Assembly: GCF_027497995.1 (NCBI RefSeq)
Contig: NZ_JAODBT010000005.1
Coordinates: 1 to 64,000 of the forward strand
Source of the DNA: Stenotrophomonas sp. Iso1
GTDB taxonomy: Bacteria; Pseudomonadota; Gammaproteobacteria; Xanthomonadales; Xanthomonadaceae
Direction of reading: 5' to 3'
Length of the DNA: 64,000 nt
The translations under genes were made by a program, and so were the position numbers. The notes below the pieces were generated by a model. It was given only the letters and a program-made list of their open reading frames with translations. It was not told the DNA's origin and did no database searches. Every line of letters starts with the position of its first letter. The stretch's first letter is position 1. Below, in pieces: positions 46,358-54,921 of this stretch.

Positions 46358-47911
46358 ATGCGACTGAAATTTCTGCTGGTCATCACCGCAGCATTCCTGA
46401 GCGGCCCGGTGCTCGCCGCCGACGCGGACAACGCGCGGATGGACACGCTGGTCGACCAGGCGGTGCAGCGTTATCAGCTGCCGGGTATCGCGGTGGGCGT
46501 GATCGAGAATGGCAAAGTCGTCCGTCGCATCACCCGCGGTGAGTTGGCGGTGGGTGAGGGGGCGGCGATCAATGACGACACCTTGTTCAAGATCGCCTCC
46601 AACACCAAGGCGATGACCGCTGCGGTGCTTGCGCGGCTGGTGCAGGCCGGCACGCTGCGCTGGGATGACCCGGTGACGAAGCACCTGCCGCAGTTCCGCA
46701 TGTACGACCCGTGGGTGACGCGCAACATGCAGGTGCGCGACCTGTTGATCCACAACAGTGGGCTGGGACTGGGCGCAGGTGATCTGATGCTGTGGCCCGA
46801 GCCGAACCACTTTGACCGCAACGACATCATCGCCGGGCTGGCGCATCTGAAGCCGACCGGGGGCTTTCGCGCTGACTATGCGTACGACAACCTGCTGTAC
46901 GTGGTGGCCGGCGAAGTGGCGGCGGCCGCAGCAGGCAAACCGTACTCGGTGCTGGTGCGACAGGAAATCTTCGCGCCGCTGGGCATGCAGCGTTGTCAGG
47001 TGGGCGAATGGTCGCCGTCTGAAGTGGACAATGTTGCCCGTCCGCATTATCGCGACGGCAAGAAGAACATCGCCGCTGCGGCGGATCCCGCGCGTGTGGA
47101 CGACTTCCCGTCGATGGCCGCTGGCGGCATTCGCTGCAGTCTCAACGACATGCTGCGCTGGATGCAGGTGCTGCTGGACCCCGCGCAGACACCGGGCTGG
47201 CTCGACGCAACGCAACGTCGTGCGCTGTGGACGGCACATATGCCGATGCCGATCAGCCAGCGCCTGCGTGAGTGGGACAACACCCACTTCCTCGCTTATG
47301 GCTATGGCTGGCGTCTGTCCGACATGGATGGGCAATGGAAGGTGGCGCACACCGGCACGCTGTCGGGCATGTATTCGTCGCTGGCGTTGTTGCCCGATAG
47401 CAAGAACGGCGTGGTGATCCTGATCAACGGCGAGGCCGAGGACGCTCGAACTGCGCTGATGCAGGCCATGCTCAAGCGATACACCGCCCCGGCCGCACAT
47501 CACGACGTGCTGTATTACGCGCAACGCATTGATCACGACGCCGCACAGCGCCGTTCCGCTGGCCATGTGCGCCCGGCGATGCCAGATCGCCAGCCGCTGA
47601 AACGCGACGCTTCCAGCCGCCATAACGGCATATGGCGCGACGCATGGTTTGGTGACGTGCAACTCTGCCCGCACGAGGGCACATTGCGATTCGCCTCAAT
47701 CAAATCACCGCAGATGCGCGGACAGGTGATGCACAGCGGGGAGCGCTGGTTTGTCGCCTGGGAAACGCAAGGCGAAGACGCCGAGGCATGGCTGGAATTT
47801 TCCGGTGATGCCAAGCACCCTGTCCTGCGCATGCGCGCCATCGACCCGGAGATCGACTTCAGCTATGACTATCAGGATCTGGAATTCCAGCGCATCGGCG
47901 ATTGCCCGTAG
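46358..47911 (+). CDS. Exported serine beta-lactamase-fold hydrolase
   Basis: 517 aa. GGAGAGG stands seven bases before the ATG at 46358, which opens MRLKFLLVITAAFLSGPVLAAD, a clean signal peptide. The active-site motifs of the penicillin-recognising family are present: Ser81-Asn-Thr-Lys84 (SxxK), Tyr176-Asp-Asn178 (YxN) and His331-Thr-Gly333 (KTG-like). A C-terminal beta domain (about 400-517) resembles the extra domain of D-aminopeptidases and D-stereospecific hydrolases. A D,D-peptidase or D-amino-acid amidase role fits the locus. Its end overlaps the next gene. Confidence 0.85.
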   Translation: MRLKFLLVITAAFLSGPVLAADADNARMDTLVDQAVQRYQLPGIAVGVIENGKVVRRITRGELAVGEGAAINDDTLFKIASNTKAMTAAVLARLVQAGTLRWDDPVTKHLPQFRMYDPWVTRNMQVRDLLIHNSGLGLGAGDLMLWPEPNHFDRNDIIAGLAHLKPTGGFRADYAYDNLLYVVAGEVAAAAAGKPYSVLVRQEIFAPLGMQRCQVGEWSPSEVDNVARPHYRDGKKNIAAAADPARVDDFPSMAAGGIRCSLNDMLRWMQVLLDPAQTPGWLDATQRRALWTAHMPMPISQRLREWDNTHFLAYGYGWRLSDMDGQWKVAHTGTLSGMYSSLALLPDSKNGVVILINGEAEDARTALMQAMLKRYTAPAAHHDVLYYAQRIDHDAAQRRSAGHVRPAMPDRQPLKRDASSRHNGIWRDAWFGDVQLCPHEGTLRFASIKSPQMRGQVMHSGERWFVAWETQGEDAEAWLEFSGDAKHPVLRMRAIDPEIDFSYDYQDLEFQRIGDCP

Positions 47912-48599
47912 CACGTTGATCGCAGCGGCACTGGCGGCCGCTGCCGGCAACGCGATGGCGGTGGAGATATCACCGGCCACCACACCCGCTGACGCCAACA
48001 TGGTGGATGTCACCACCCTGGCGTCGGGCTTTGCGTTGGACATGCGCTACGCCACCACGGACAACTTCACCGGGCGCGTGGTGCCAGGCTACGAAGCACC
48101 ACGCTGCTACCTGCTGCAGCCGGTGGCGCAGGCACTGGCGCGTGTGCAGAACGCCTTGCGCGCGCAGGGCTATACGCTGCAGCTGTTCGACTGCTATCGG
48201 CCGGCGCATTCGGTGAGGTCGTTCGTGGCCTGGGCACATGACCTGAGCGATCAGCAGGCCAAAGCGCGCTACTACCCCAATGTGGACAAGACCCGCCTGC
48301 TCGACGGTTACATCGCCGAGACCTCGGGCCACAGCCGTGGTGCAACTCTCGATCTGGGGCTGCTGCAGTGTCGCCAGGGCGATTGCCAGCCGCTGGACAT
48401 GGGCACCGGCTTTGACCGCTTCGATCCATTGGCGCATACCGCCAGCCCGGACATCACGCCCGAGCAGAAGCACAATCGCCGGGTGCTGTTGGATGCAATG
48501 GGCGCCGAGGGCTTTGCCAACTACCCGATGGAATGGTGGCACTTCACCTTCAAGCCCGAGCCCACGCCTGACACCGCCTACGACTTCCCGGTGCGTTGA
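47865..48599 (+). CDS. VanX-type D-Ala-D-Ala dipeptidase
   Basis: 244 aa, M15D family. Zinc ligands are His156 and Asp163 (GHSRGATLDL) and His226 (EWWHF), the catalytic base is Glu223, and Arg112 (CYRPAH) matches the transition-state arginine of VanX. An N-terminal hydrophobic stretch (LIAAALAAAAGNAMA) suggests a periplasmic enzyme. The ATG at 47865 lies 47 bases inside the preceding gene, in another frame, implying translational coupling; TTG at 47916 is an alternative. It releases D-Ala from D-Ala-D-Ala. Resistance to vancomycin is not implied, because no vanH/vanA genes are present. Confidence 0.88.
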   Translation: MTIRIWNSSASAIARSTLIAAALAAAAGNAMAVEISPATTPADANMVDVTTLASGFALDMRYATTDNFTGRVVPGYEAPRCYLLQPVAQALARVQNALRAQGYTLQLFDCYRPAHSVRSFVAWAHDLSDQQAKARYYPNVDKTRLLDGYIAETSGHSRGATLDLGLLQCRQGDCQPLDMGTGFDRFDPLAHTASPDITPEQKHNRRVLLDAMGAEGFANYPMEWWHFTFKPEPTPDTAYDFPVR

Positions 48600-48651
48600 G
48601 CAGGGGCGGGGCAGGTAGACTGCGCGTCCTTGCCCTGATCCCACCGCGCGC

Positions 48652-49032
48652 ATGAATCTGGTTTTGCACTACGGCCTGCTGGGCTCCCTGGAAGCGGCAT
48701 TGATTGCCCTGGCGATCGGTTTTGTGGTGTTCGCGCTGTGGTGGCAGGTGTGCAAGCGCACCGGTCTGTCGGATGGGCACGCCATTGCCTGGGCCTGCCT
48801 GCTGGCGATCGCCATCGCGGCGGGTGTGGACAGCTGGAATCTGTTTTACCTCGGGATGATGGGTCTGGAGTCGCCGCTATACGTCAAATTGGCGTTGGCC
48901 AGCATCCACGACCCGGACCAACTGGGCACTCGCGTGGTGCTGGAACTGATTGGCGCCACCGTAGGCGTGGGTCTTGGCTGGTGGTTGTTCAGTTCGCGGC
49001 AATCTTTGCGTGACACCACCGATGCGCCTTAA
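48652..49032 (+). CDS. Small membrane protein of unknown function
   Basis: 126 aa with three hydrophobic segments (about residues 9-32, 46-62, 95-117), separated by a basic loop (CKRTGLSDGH) and a polar loop (SIHDPDQLGTR). Codon use resembles neighbours and the frame is clean. I recognise no family. It lies 52 bases after the dipeptidase gene on the same strand but need not belong to that locus. Confidence 0.65.
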   Translation: MNLVLHYGLLGSLEAALIALAIGFVVFALWWQVCKRTGLSDGHAIAWACLLAIAIAAGVDSWNLFYLGMMGLESPLYVKLALASIHDPDQLGTRVVLELIGATVGVGLGWWLFSSRQSLRDTTDAP

Positions 49033-49257
49033 ACGCCGTTTGCTGCCGGCTTAAGTGTGATGAATGGAACACTCGAATCACCGTGTTACATCTGCTTCAC
49101 GGTTGTCTAACCACGGCGGTAACCGCATCCGCCGGTGTGGTGGTTAACACGATGTTTTGAGGCGATTTGCAGGGGCAGGACGATTCAGTTGCAGCTTGTC
49201 ACGGTAGGGGCGTGCGGAGTTTCCGTGCGTTTCCCAAAAAAAGACGAGGTACACCTG

Positions 49258-49596
49258 ATGACCCTTCGTAATCGCACCCCGTTGTTCGCTCTGGTTGCCC
49301 TTGTAGGTTCCGCGCTGGCACTGCCGGCCATGGCCCAGGACGCGCAGGATCAGGCTGCAACCCAGGCGCAGCAGGAACAAGCCGCCGGTCAGGCCCAGGG
49401 CGCAGCGGCCGCCAATAGTGATAGTGGCGGGCAGACGTGGGCCAGTGTCGACACTGATGGCGACGGCAGCATCAGCAAGGCCGAATCGCAGGCCAATGCC
49501 GGTCTTGCCCAGGTGTTTGATGACGCCGACGCCGACAAGGACGGCAAGTTGACTCAGGAGGAGTACCGCACCTACGCGGCGAAGCAGCAGAAGTAA
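49258..49596 (+). CDS. Exported EF-hand calcium-binding protein
   Basis: 112 aa. Signal peptide (LFALVALVGSALALPAMA), then a Gln/Ala-rich linker, then two EF-hand loops. The first spans Asp65-Glu76 (DTDGDGSISKAE), the second Asp91-Glu102 (DADADKDGKLTQEE, one residue longer in spacing). Likely periplasmic calcium sensor or buffer. Small EF-hand proteins of this kind are frequent in Xanthomonadaceae and mostly uncharacterised. The long upstream frame is rejected because the signal peptide begins here and GAGG precedes the ATG. Confidence 0.85.
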   Translation: MTLRNRTPLFALVALVGSALALPAMAQDAQDQAATQAQQEQAAGQAQGAAAANSDSGGQTWASVDTDGDGSISKAESQANAGLAQVFDDADADKDGKLTQEEYRTYAAKQQK

Positions 49597-49620
49597 GCAA
49601 GTCTGTTGTTCCGCTGCAAA

Positions 49621-49646
49621 CCCCTCTCCCGCACGCGGGAGAGGGG
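49621..49646. repeat. Perfect CCCCTCTCCCGC palindrome
   Basis: CCCCTCTCCCGC and GCGGGAGAGGGG pair over 12 bases with a two-base centre, 24 bases after the EF-hand gene. It could terminate transcription by structure alone but lacks a T tract. Related to the element at 19388. Confidence 0.7.
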
Positions 49647-49721
49647 TGAGGGGCAGCTCTTGAGGCTTGAGCTTCAAGCATCAAAAACACCGCCGCGCAG
49701 CCACGCGTTATCCTGTGCGGC

Positions 49722-50465
49722 ATGAACCCGAACACATCCCTTTCCGCCATCGGCCTGGTCGGCTTTGATGGCGATGACACGCTCTGGAAGAGCGAGGACT
49801 ACTACCGTCTGGCCGAGCAGGAATTCGAGGCCATCCTCGGTCACTACATTGACCTGCACGACGCGCAGACCGCACAGCACCTGCTCAAGGTCGAACGCCG
49901 CAATCTGGAGATCTTCGGCTACGGCGCCAAGGGCATGACCCTGTCGATGCTGGAAGCCGCCATCGAGCTGACCGACGAAAAGATTTCCGCTCACGATCTG
50001 CACCAGATCATCGAGATCGGTCGTCGCACCCTGCAGCATCCGGTGGAAGTGATCGACGGCGTGCGTGAGGCGGTAGCCGCCATCGCAGCCGACTACCCGG
50101 TGGTGCTCATCACCAAGGGCGATCTGTTCCACCAGGAGCAGAAGATCGAGCGTTCCGGCCTGCGTGATCTGTTCCCGCGCATCGAAATTGTTTCCGAGAA
50201 GGATCTGTCCACCTACGCGCGCGTGCTGGCCGAGTTCAAGTTGCCGGCGGAGCGTTTCGTGATGGTCGGCAACTCGCTGCGCTCGGATATCGAACCGGTG
50301 TTGGGCCTGGGTGGCTGGGGCGTGTATACGCCGTATGCAGTCACCTGGGCGCATGAAGCCGAGCATGGGGTGTCTGACGACGCCCCACGCCTGCACCATG
50401 CCGACACGGCGCACCAGTGGCCGGATGCGGTACGCGCCATTGCCGCACAGGCGGCGGGCAACTGA
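49722..50465 (+). CDS. HAD family hydrolase
   Basis: 247 aa, cytoplasmic. HAD motif I is FDGDDTLW (nucleophile Asp16, general acid Asp18), motif II VVLITKGD, motif III Lys near VSEKDLST and motif IV VGNSLRSDIEPV. The helical cap between about residues 25 and 100 is of the C1 type. The substrate is unknown; HAD phosphatases are broad. The following gene begins within three bases of its stop, suggesting an operon. Confidence 0.9.
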   Translation: MNPNTSLSAIGLVGFDGDDTLWKSEDYYRLAEQEFEAILGHYIDLHDAQTAQHLLKVERRNLEIFGYGAKGMTLSMLEAAIELTDEKISAHDLHQIIEIGRRTLQHPVEVIDGVREAVAAIAADYPVVLITKGDLFHQEQKIERSGLRDLFPRIEIVSEKDLSTYARVLAEFKLPAERFVMVGNSLRSDIEPVLGLGGWGVYTPYAVTWAHEAEHGVSDDAPRLHHADTAHQWPDAVRAIAAQAAGN

Positions 50466-50467
50466 GG

Positions 50468-51037
50468 GTGGCGGCGCCCCGCGCCCAGCGTTGCATGTGG
50501 CAGTGGCCTGCCCGTTGCGCATTGGTGCTGGGCGTGCTGGCCGCTGTGCCGTTGGCTGCACAGGCGCAACAGCCGACGGCCACTGTGCCCGCCATTCCCG
50601 AGTACGCAGCAGGCACGGGTGACGCCTGGGTTGATCGGCAACTGGCCGACATCAACGCCTATGCCGCGCGTTATCCCGAGGCCTTCATCGATGAGTTGTC
50701 GCGTTATGCCGGTGCCCGGCCGGCATACGTGGAAGCGCTGCTGCGCAACCATGGCTGGAAGCCGGCAGATGTCTACTTCGCCTGTTTCTGGGCACATGTG
50801 ACTGACAGTTCCTGCCGCACGCTGGTACGTGCCCGCAGCAACATGCCGGATAGGGGCTGGAAAGCCGTGCTGGACAGCCTGCAACCGCCGCCAGAAAACC
50901 TGCACTGGCGCGCGTTGCGCCACGCCATCGTCGCAAGCTACGACCATTGGGACCGCCCGATCACCCTGGATACCTTGCTCAAGCGCCAGCTGGGCGACCG
51001 TACACAGCGCGATGCGGCGGCGAGAAAGGCGAATTGA
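50468..51037 (+). CDS. Exported protein of unknown function
   Basis: 189 aa from GTG 50468, or 180 aa from ATG 50495; either gives a signal peptide ending LAAVPLAAQAQ. The mature part is helical, with three Cys (two in YFACFWAHVTDSSC) that could form a disulfide. Repeating Trp/Tyr/Arg-rich motifs are GDAWVDRQLADINAYAARY and NHGWKPADVYFAC. I recognise no domain. It likely shares a transcript with the HAD gene, only three bases upstream. Confidence 0.7.
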   Translation: MAAPRAQRCMWQWPARCALVLGVLAAVPLAAQAQQPTATVPAIPEYAAGTGDAWVDRQLADINAYAARYPEAFIDELSRYAGARPAYVEALLRNHGWKPADVYFACFWAHVTDSSCRTLVRARSNMPDRGWKAVLDSLQPPPENLHWRALRHAIVASYDHWDRPITLDTLLKRQLGDRTQRDAAARKAN

Positions 51038-51606
51038 GAATTGTCTCAATACCGTGATGTTGTCGCGCATGCTCAACGTGCACTGCGCGCCTACGTTCTC
51101 GTCGAAATGATGTAAGCGCGAACACGGCTCTCAGCGTGCTCGAGGCGAAAGCCTAGCCCGGCTAAGCGCGCCTGCCCCACGCTTTGGGCGACCCAATTTG
51201 TCATGACGCATGACTCCTGCCACGCGTGACCGAGACATTCGGAGTGCGTGGAGGGTTGTGGCTACAAGAGCTGGCTGAGCGAACTGCTCAGTCATCTGTA
51301 GACCGTGTTCGATGCAATATCAGATGACGGCCGTTGGGAAATTACGAAGGGTCTATCTGCTTAAGGCTGTTGCCTCCTGCGGCGGTGTCAGCGTTCGGCG
51401 ATTGCTGGAGCGGATGGGAAAAACCCAGGCTGGAATGTGGCACTAGGGGAATCCCAGTCCAATGACTGTGCACGGACATCGGGCAGTAATCAGACGAAAT
51501 TTTGAGATCAATTGTGATTAAGCGTAATATAGCGTGATAAATTCGCACGCTTAATTCTTAGAAGGGCCCGCCGATCTGGTGGGTTGTCCCCAAGGATGGG
51601 ACTGCC
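51038..51606. other. AT-richer leader region before vgrG
   Basis: 569 bases without a credible gene. It holds a short inverted repeat ATTGAGA/TCTCAAT (51033-51050), an 8-bp pair GTCATCTG/CAGATGAC (51291-51298, 51321-51328) and, toward the right, DNA clearly lower in GC than the rest of the window (51480-51560). The vgrG promoter lies in that part. Composition suggests an acquired or relaxed region. Confidence 0.55.
51512..51540 (+). promoter_or_regulatory. Putative sigma70 promoter of vgrG
   Basis: TTGTGA, a 17-base spacer and TGATAA in AT-rich DNA, about 65 bases before the vgrG start. Read by eye only. Confidence 0.45.
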
Positions 51607-54600
51607 ATGGATCAGTTGAACAACCTGATGGCACAGGTTTCTGTGTTGAGTGACGGTCAGCGTCTATACCGCTTGCAGTCCGAAGGAGTCGGTGCCTGCG
51701 TGGTGGATCGATGGTGGGGGCGTGATGCGCTGAGCGCGCACACGACCACGGAAGTGGATGTGCTCTCCATGGAGCAGGGGTTGGTTCTGGATGATCTGCT
51801 CGGAACTCAGGTTTCCTTGCTGACCCGTACTGCAGAGGGAATTTGGTGGCGACGCAGCGGCCTGATTCACGAAGCCCGCAGGTTGTGCAGTGATGGTGGC
51901 CTGGTGCGCTATCGCTTGTTGCTGGCATCGTGGACGTGGTGGTTGCAGCACGCACGCAACAGCCGTGTGTTTCAGGAAAAGACTGTCCGCCAGATAGTGG
52001 ATTCCGTGCTGGCTGAACATGGCGAGTTGGCACGCTGGCGATGGGCCGAGGGATGTGATGCCTTCCTCGGTACCCGCTCACGCAGCTACTGCGTGCAGTA
52101 CCGCGAAAGTGATCTTTCGTTCATGCAGCGTATCTTGGCCGAAGAGGGATTGGCGTGGCGCCTGTATGCCGATGACCAAGCCCGATGTGGAAACGGCATG
52201 GAAATTTTTGCCGATAGCATCGTTCTTCCGGAGGACGATGCCAGCGCTTCGGTGGGCATTCGCTTCCATCGCAACGATTCCATCGAGTCCAGCGATGGCA
52301 TCCAGGCACTGGGCCGTCGGCATGAACTGAGCAGCACGCGGGTAACGTTGCTGAGTGACGACTATCGGCAGGCAAGCATCGTCGGGCTTCAGCTTCCAAT
52401 GGATGGCGGCGGTGAGTTGTCGCAGCGGGAGAGCTATGACGCGGTAGGCGCCCATGCATTCTCCGATAGTCGCGAGGGCTATCACTACGCGCGTATCCAA
52501 GCACAAGCACGCGAAGTTCACCGCCGTACCTGGAACGGACAGGGAAGCGTGCGTGGCCTCCAATCGGGTACGTGGTTGAGCGTGCAGAAGGCGCCGTTCG
52601 TGCAGCCACCCGAGTTGCTGTTGGTGGAGGTCGAGCACACCGGCATCAACAATATTCCAACAGATGTGCGGAGCGAACTGGGTGAAGCACAGGGCGTGAT
52701 GAGTATGCTTGGGGCCAGTCTGGCGTGCTGGGAACAGGCCGAGAAAACAGGTTACGGCAATGCCTTCAAGGCGACTGAGCGCAGCTTGCCGTGGCGCCCG
52801 GTGCTGGAGGATGAAACCGGCGCACGCCTGAATCCGCGCCCGACCGCACCGGGTTATCAGACCGCACTGGTTGTCGCTGCGCATGACGGAAGCGGGCAGG
52901 ATGTGCATGCGGATGCTTTGGGACGGATACGGGTTCGATTCCACTTTCAAAACGGGGAGGGACACAGCACCTGGCTGCGCGTCGCGCAACGTTATGCGGG
53001 CCACGGCGTGGGAAGCCAGTTCCTACCGCGTGTCGGCCAGGAAGTGATTGTCGGATTTCTGCATGGAGACATTGACCTGCCCATCGTGCTTGGCGCGCTA
53101 TACAACGGTCGTGGCGAAGGCGGTGTTGCGCCGACCCCCGGCGGTGCCGAAGGGACTTCGGATCGCAGCGGATACGCGCGCGCGACCGACCAGCGCACCA
53201 GTGCGCAGGCCAATCTGAGTGGTGGCCATGCCCCTGCCTGGCATGCAGCGGGCGGCGGTGAGGACGCGCATCGACATGAGGGCGCCGTATGGGGCATCCG
53301 CTCACAGGAATGGAACGGCGGGCAAGGCAGCAATCACGTGATGTTTGATGACTCCGATCAACAGTTGCGCGTGCAGTTGGCTAGCAGCCAGCAGACCTCG
53401 CAATTGACGCTCGGCCATCTGCGGCACCAGACGGACAACTTCCTTGGCAGTCTGCGCGGCACCGGCTTTGAACTGCGCAGCGACGCATGGGGCGCGATAC
53501 GCGCGACTGCCGGTGGGTGGCTCACCGCTTATGGCCGCCAGCAGCCAGCCCCTGCCGGCGAAGTCGTGCAGCCAGCAGCGTTGCTAAAACAACTGCAAAC
53601 CATGAGTAATCGTTTCAGTGCGGTGGCACGCACGCATCAGACCAGCCCTTTGATGATGGAAGAGGGTGCACACGGCAAAGAGGTCATGGAAATGCATCGA
53701 GACCGACACCAGTTTGCAGATCGCGGTGTCAATGTCGCTGCATGGACAAGAGCGATAAAGAGAAATGAGGCGGAGGTCGAAGCGGCTCGGACCCGAGGAG
53801 ACGCGGAGCTAACCATTGGGTGGTATGAAGATAGAGTTGAGAACTCTCGCAAAGAGCTGCGTATCGCCCAGAATCGTCGCATCCACAGTTTCGGTCTTCC
53901 GGATGAGCTGGCAACCGAGAATGGCACCGGAGATCTGATGATCCGCACTCGGATGGGCGGGCACATCATCAGCTTTTCGGGGTTTTTGGTATCCAAAGAA
54001 GGGGACCCTCATCGCGAGATGGTTTTGGCGCAGATCCGCAGCGACATCAAACGCATGCGTCTACGTGCACCCGGTGAAATTCCGGATGAACCCGGTGTTT
54101 GCTTCCCCGGTTTGTTCTTCGCCGATGACGGTACGGGCGACTATCAGGCACATGCCTCGTTCCGCTATGTGGACCGCCCGAACATCGCTTACAGCATCGA
54201 TACCGGGTACGTGCCGGCACCGGAGGCAGACGGCGGCGTGGCCTTTCCACCGGTTTCCAACTGGCGCCGTGTTTTGGCCTATCCCGGTGTGCTGTTGACG
54301 ATGCCGGCGGACAACGTGATACGTCGCGACGTGGTTCGGCCCACCGGCATTCTTGCCGGCGGTTTGAGCTTCGACAAGACCGGTATCGCCATCACGCGCA
54401 AGGGCAAGAGCTGGCGTGAACCGAATCTGCGCACCTACCAGCTGTATTCGGGGATGCCGGGCATCGCGGGCGTGCAGGCAATGCCGTTTGTGGCGATGAC
54501 GATTCAGAGTTGGTCGCAGCAGGCGTATCCACAACTGCAGCAACAGCCACCGCCGATGGAGGAGAGCGAGAAGCGCTTCGACGCGATCCTGCACAACATG

Positions 54601-54678
54601 CACCTGCGCCATACCACGCCGGAGATGCCGGACTACGTGCGTCTGCTGGGTGAGAAGACGCGTGAACCCGTTGAGTAG
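51607..54678 (+). CDS. T6SS VgrG fused to Tli4-like immunity domain
   Basis: 1023 aa. Residues 1 to about 510 form the phage gp27/gp5-like VgrG base and OB domain (RSRSYCVQYRESDLSFMQRI, HADALGRIRVRFHFQ, FLPRVGQEVIVGFLHGDIDLP). A VgrG-associated beta-helical region (DUF2345-like, about 560-675) stops early. From about 680 (nt 53644) the character changes: a Glu/Arg-rich helical stretch, then NGTGDLMIRTRMGGHIISFSG, PGVCFPGLFFADDGTGDY and LRTYQLYSGMPGIAGVQAMPF. These resemble my recollection of Tli4-family T6SS immunity proteins. An in-frame fusion of a spike with an immunity domain is abnormal. No effector, hcp or PAAR gene is adjacent. VgrG identity is sure, the tail assignment moderate. Confidence 0.85.
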   Translation: MDQLNNLMAQVSVLSDGQRLYRLQSEGVGACVVDRWWGRDALSAHTTTEVDVLSMEQGLVLDDLLGTQVSLLTRTAEGIWWRRSGLIHEARRLCSDGGLVRYRLLLASWTWWLQHARNSRVFQEKTVRQIVDSVLAEHGELARWRWAEGCDAFLGTRSRSYCVQYRESDLSFMQRILAEEGLAWRLYADDQARCGNGMEIFADSIVLPEDDASASVGIRFHRNDSIESSDGIQALGRRHELSSTRVTLLSDDYRQASIVGLQLPMDGGGELSQRESYDAVGAHAFSDSREGYHYARIQAQAREVHRRTWNGQGSVRGLQSGTWLSVQKAPFVQPPELLLVEVEHTGINNIPTDVRSELGEAQGVMSMLGASLACWEQAEKTGYGNAFKATERSLPWRPVLEDETGARLNPRPTAPGYQTALVVAAHDGSGQDVHADALGRIRVRFHFQNGEGHSTWLRVAQRYAGHGVGSQFLPRVGQEVIVGFLHGDIDLPIVLGALYNGRGEGGVAPTPGGAEGTSDRSGYARATDQRTSAQANLSGGHAPAWHAAGGGEDAHRHEGAVWGIRSQEWNGGQGSNHVMFDDSDQQLRVQLASSQQTSQLTLGHLRHQTDNFLGSLRGTGFELRSDAWGAIRATAGGWLTAYGRQQPAPAGEVVQPAALLKQLQTMSNRFSAVARTHQTSPLMMEEGAHGKEVMEMHRDRHQFADRGVNVAAWTRAIKRNEAEVEAARTRGDAELTIGWYEDRVENSRKELRIAQNRRIHSFGLPDELATENGTGDLMIRTRMGGHIISFSGFLVSKEGDPHREMVLAQIRSDIKRMRLRAPGEIPDEPGVCFPGLFFADDGTGDYQAHASFRYVDRPNIAYSIDTGYVPAPEADGGVAFPPVSNWRRVLAYPGVLLTMPADNVIRRDVVRPTGILAGGLSFDKTGIAITRKGKSWREPNLRTYQLYSGMPGIAGVQAMPFVAMTIQSWSQQAYPQLQQQPPPMEESEKRFDAILHNMHLRHTTPEMPDYVRLLGEKTREPVE

Positions 54679-54921
54679 TTGAAGCAGAGGGTGAGCGTCA
54701 AGCCGGACGTCGGCTGGGCTGAAATCCCAGCGCTCTTGTTCACCGCCCTGGGTGTCGCCCGGATTTCATCCACATTTATATGTCCCGGCTGCCACGGCTG
54801 ACCCAAACTCTCGGTAATTCACGCCGGATATCGGTCGGGATTGTTAGCCGGCGGATAGGCGTTGCCTGCCATTCCGGGCGAAAATGGCGGCTCCTTCGAT
54901 CCAGCGCCAGCGCACTTCATC

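Noticed and set aside
45218..47674. 818-codon frame antisense to the TonB receptor and hydrolase
   Set aside because: It crosses a terminator and the gap between two real genes and has no domain.
47865..48599. VanX-type enzyme as a vancomycin resistance gene
   Set aside because: No vanH, vanA-type ligase or vanRS partner is present and the host is Gram-negative. The context supports a catabolic role.
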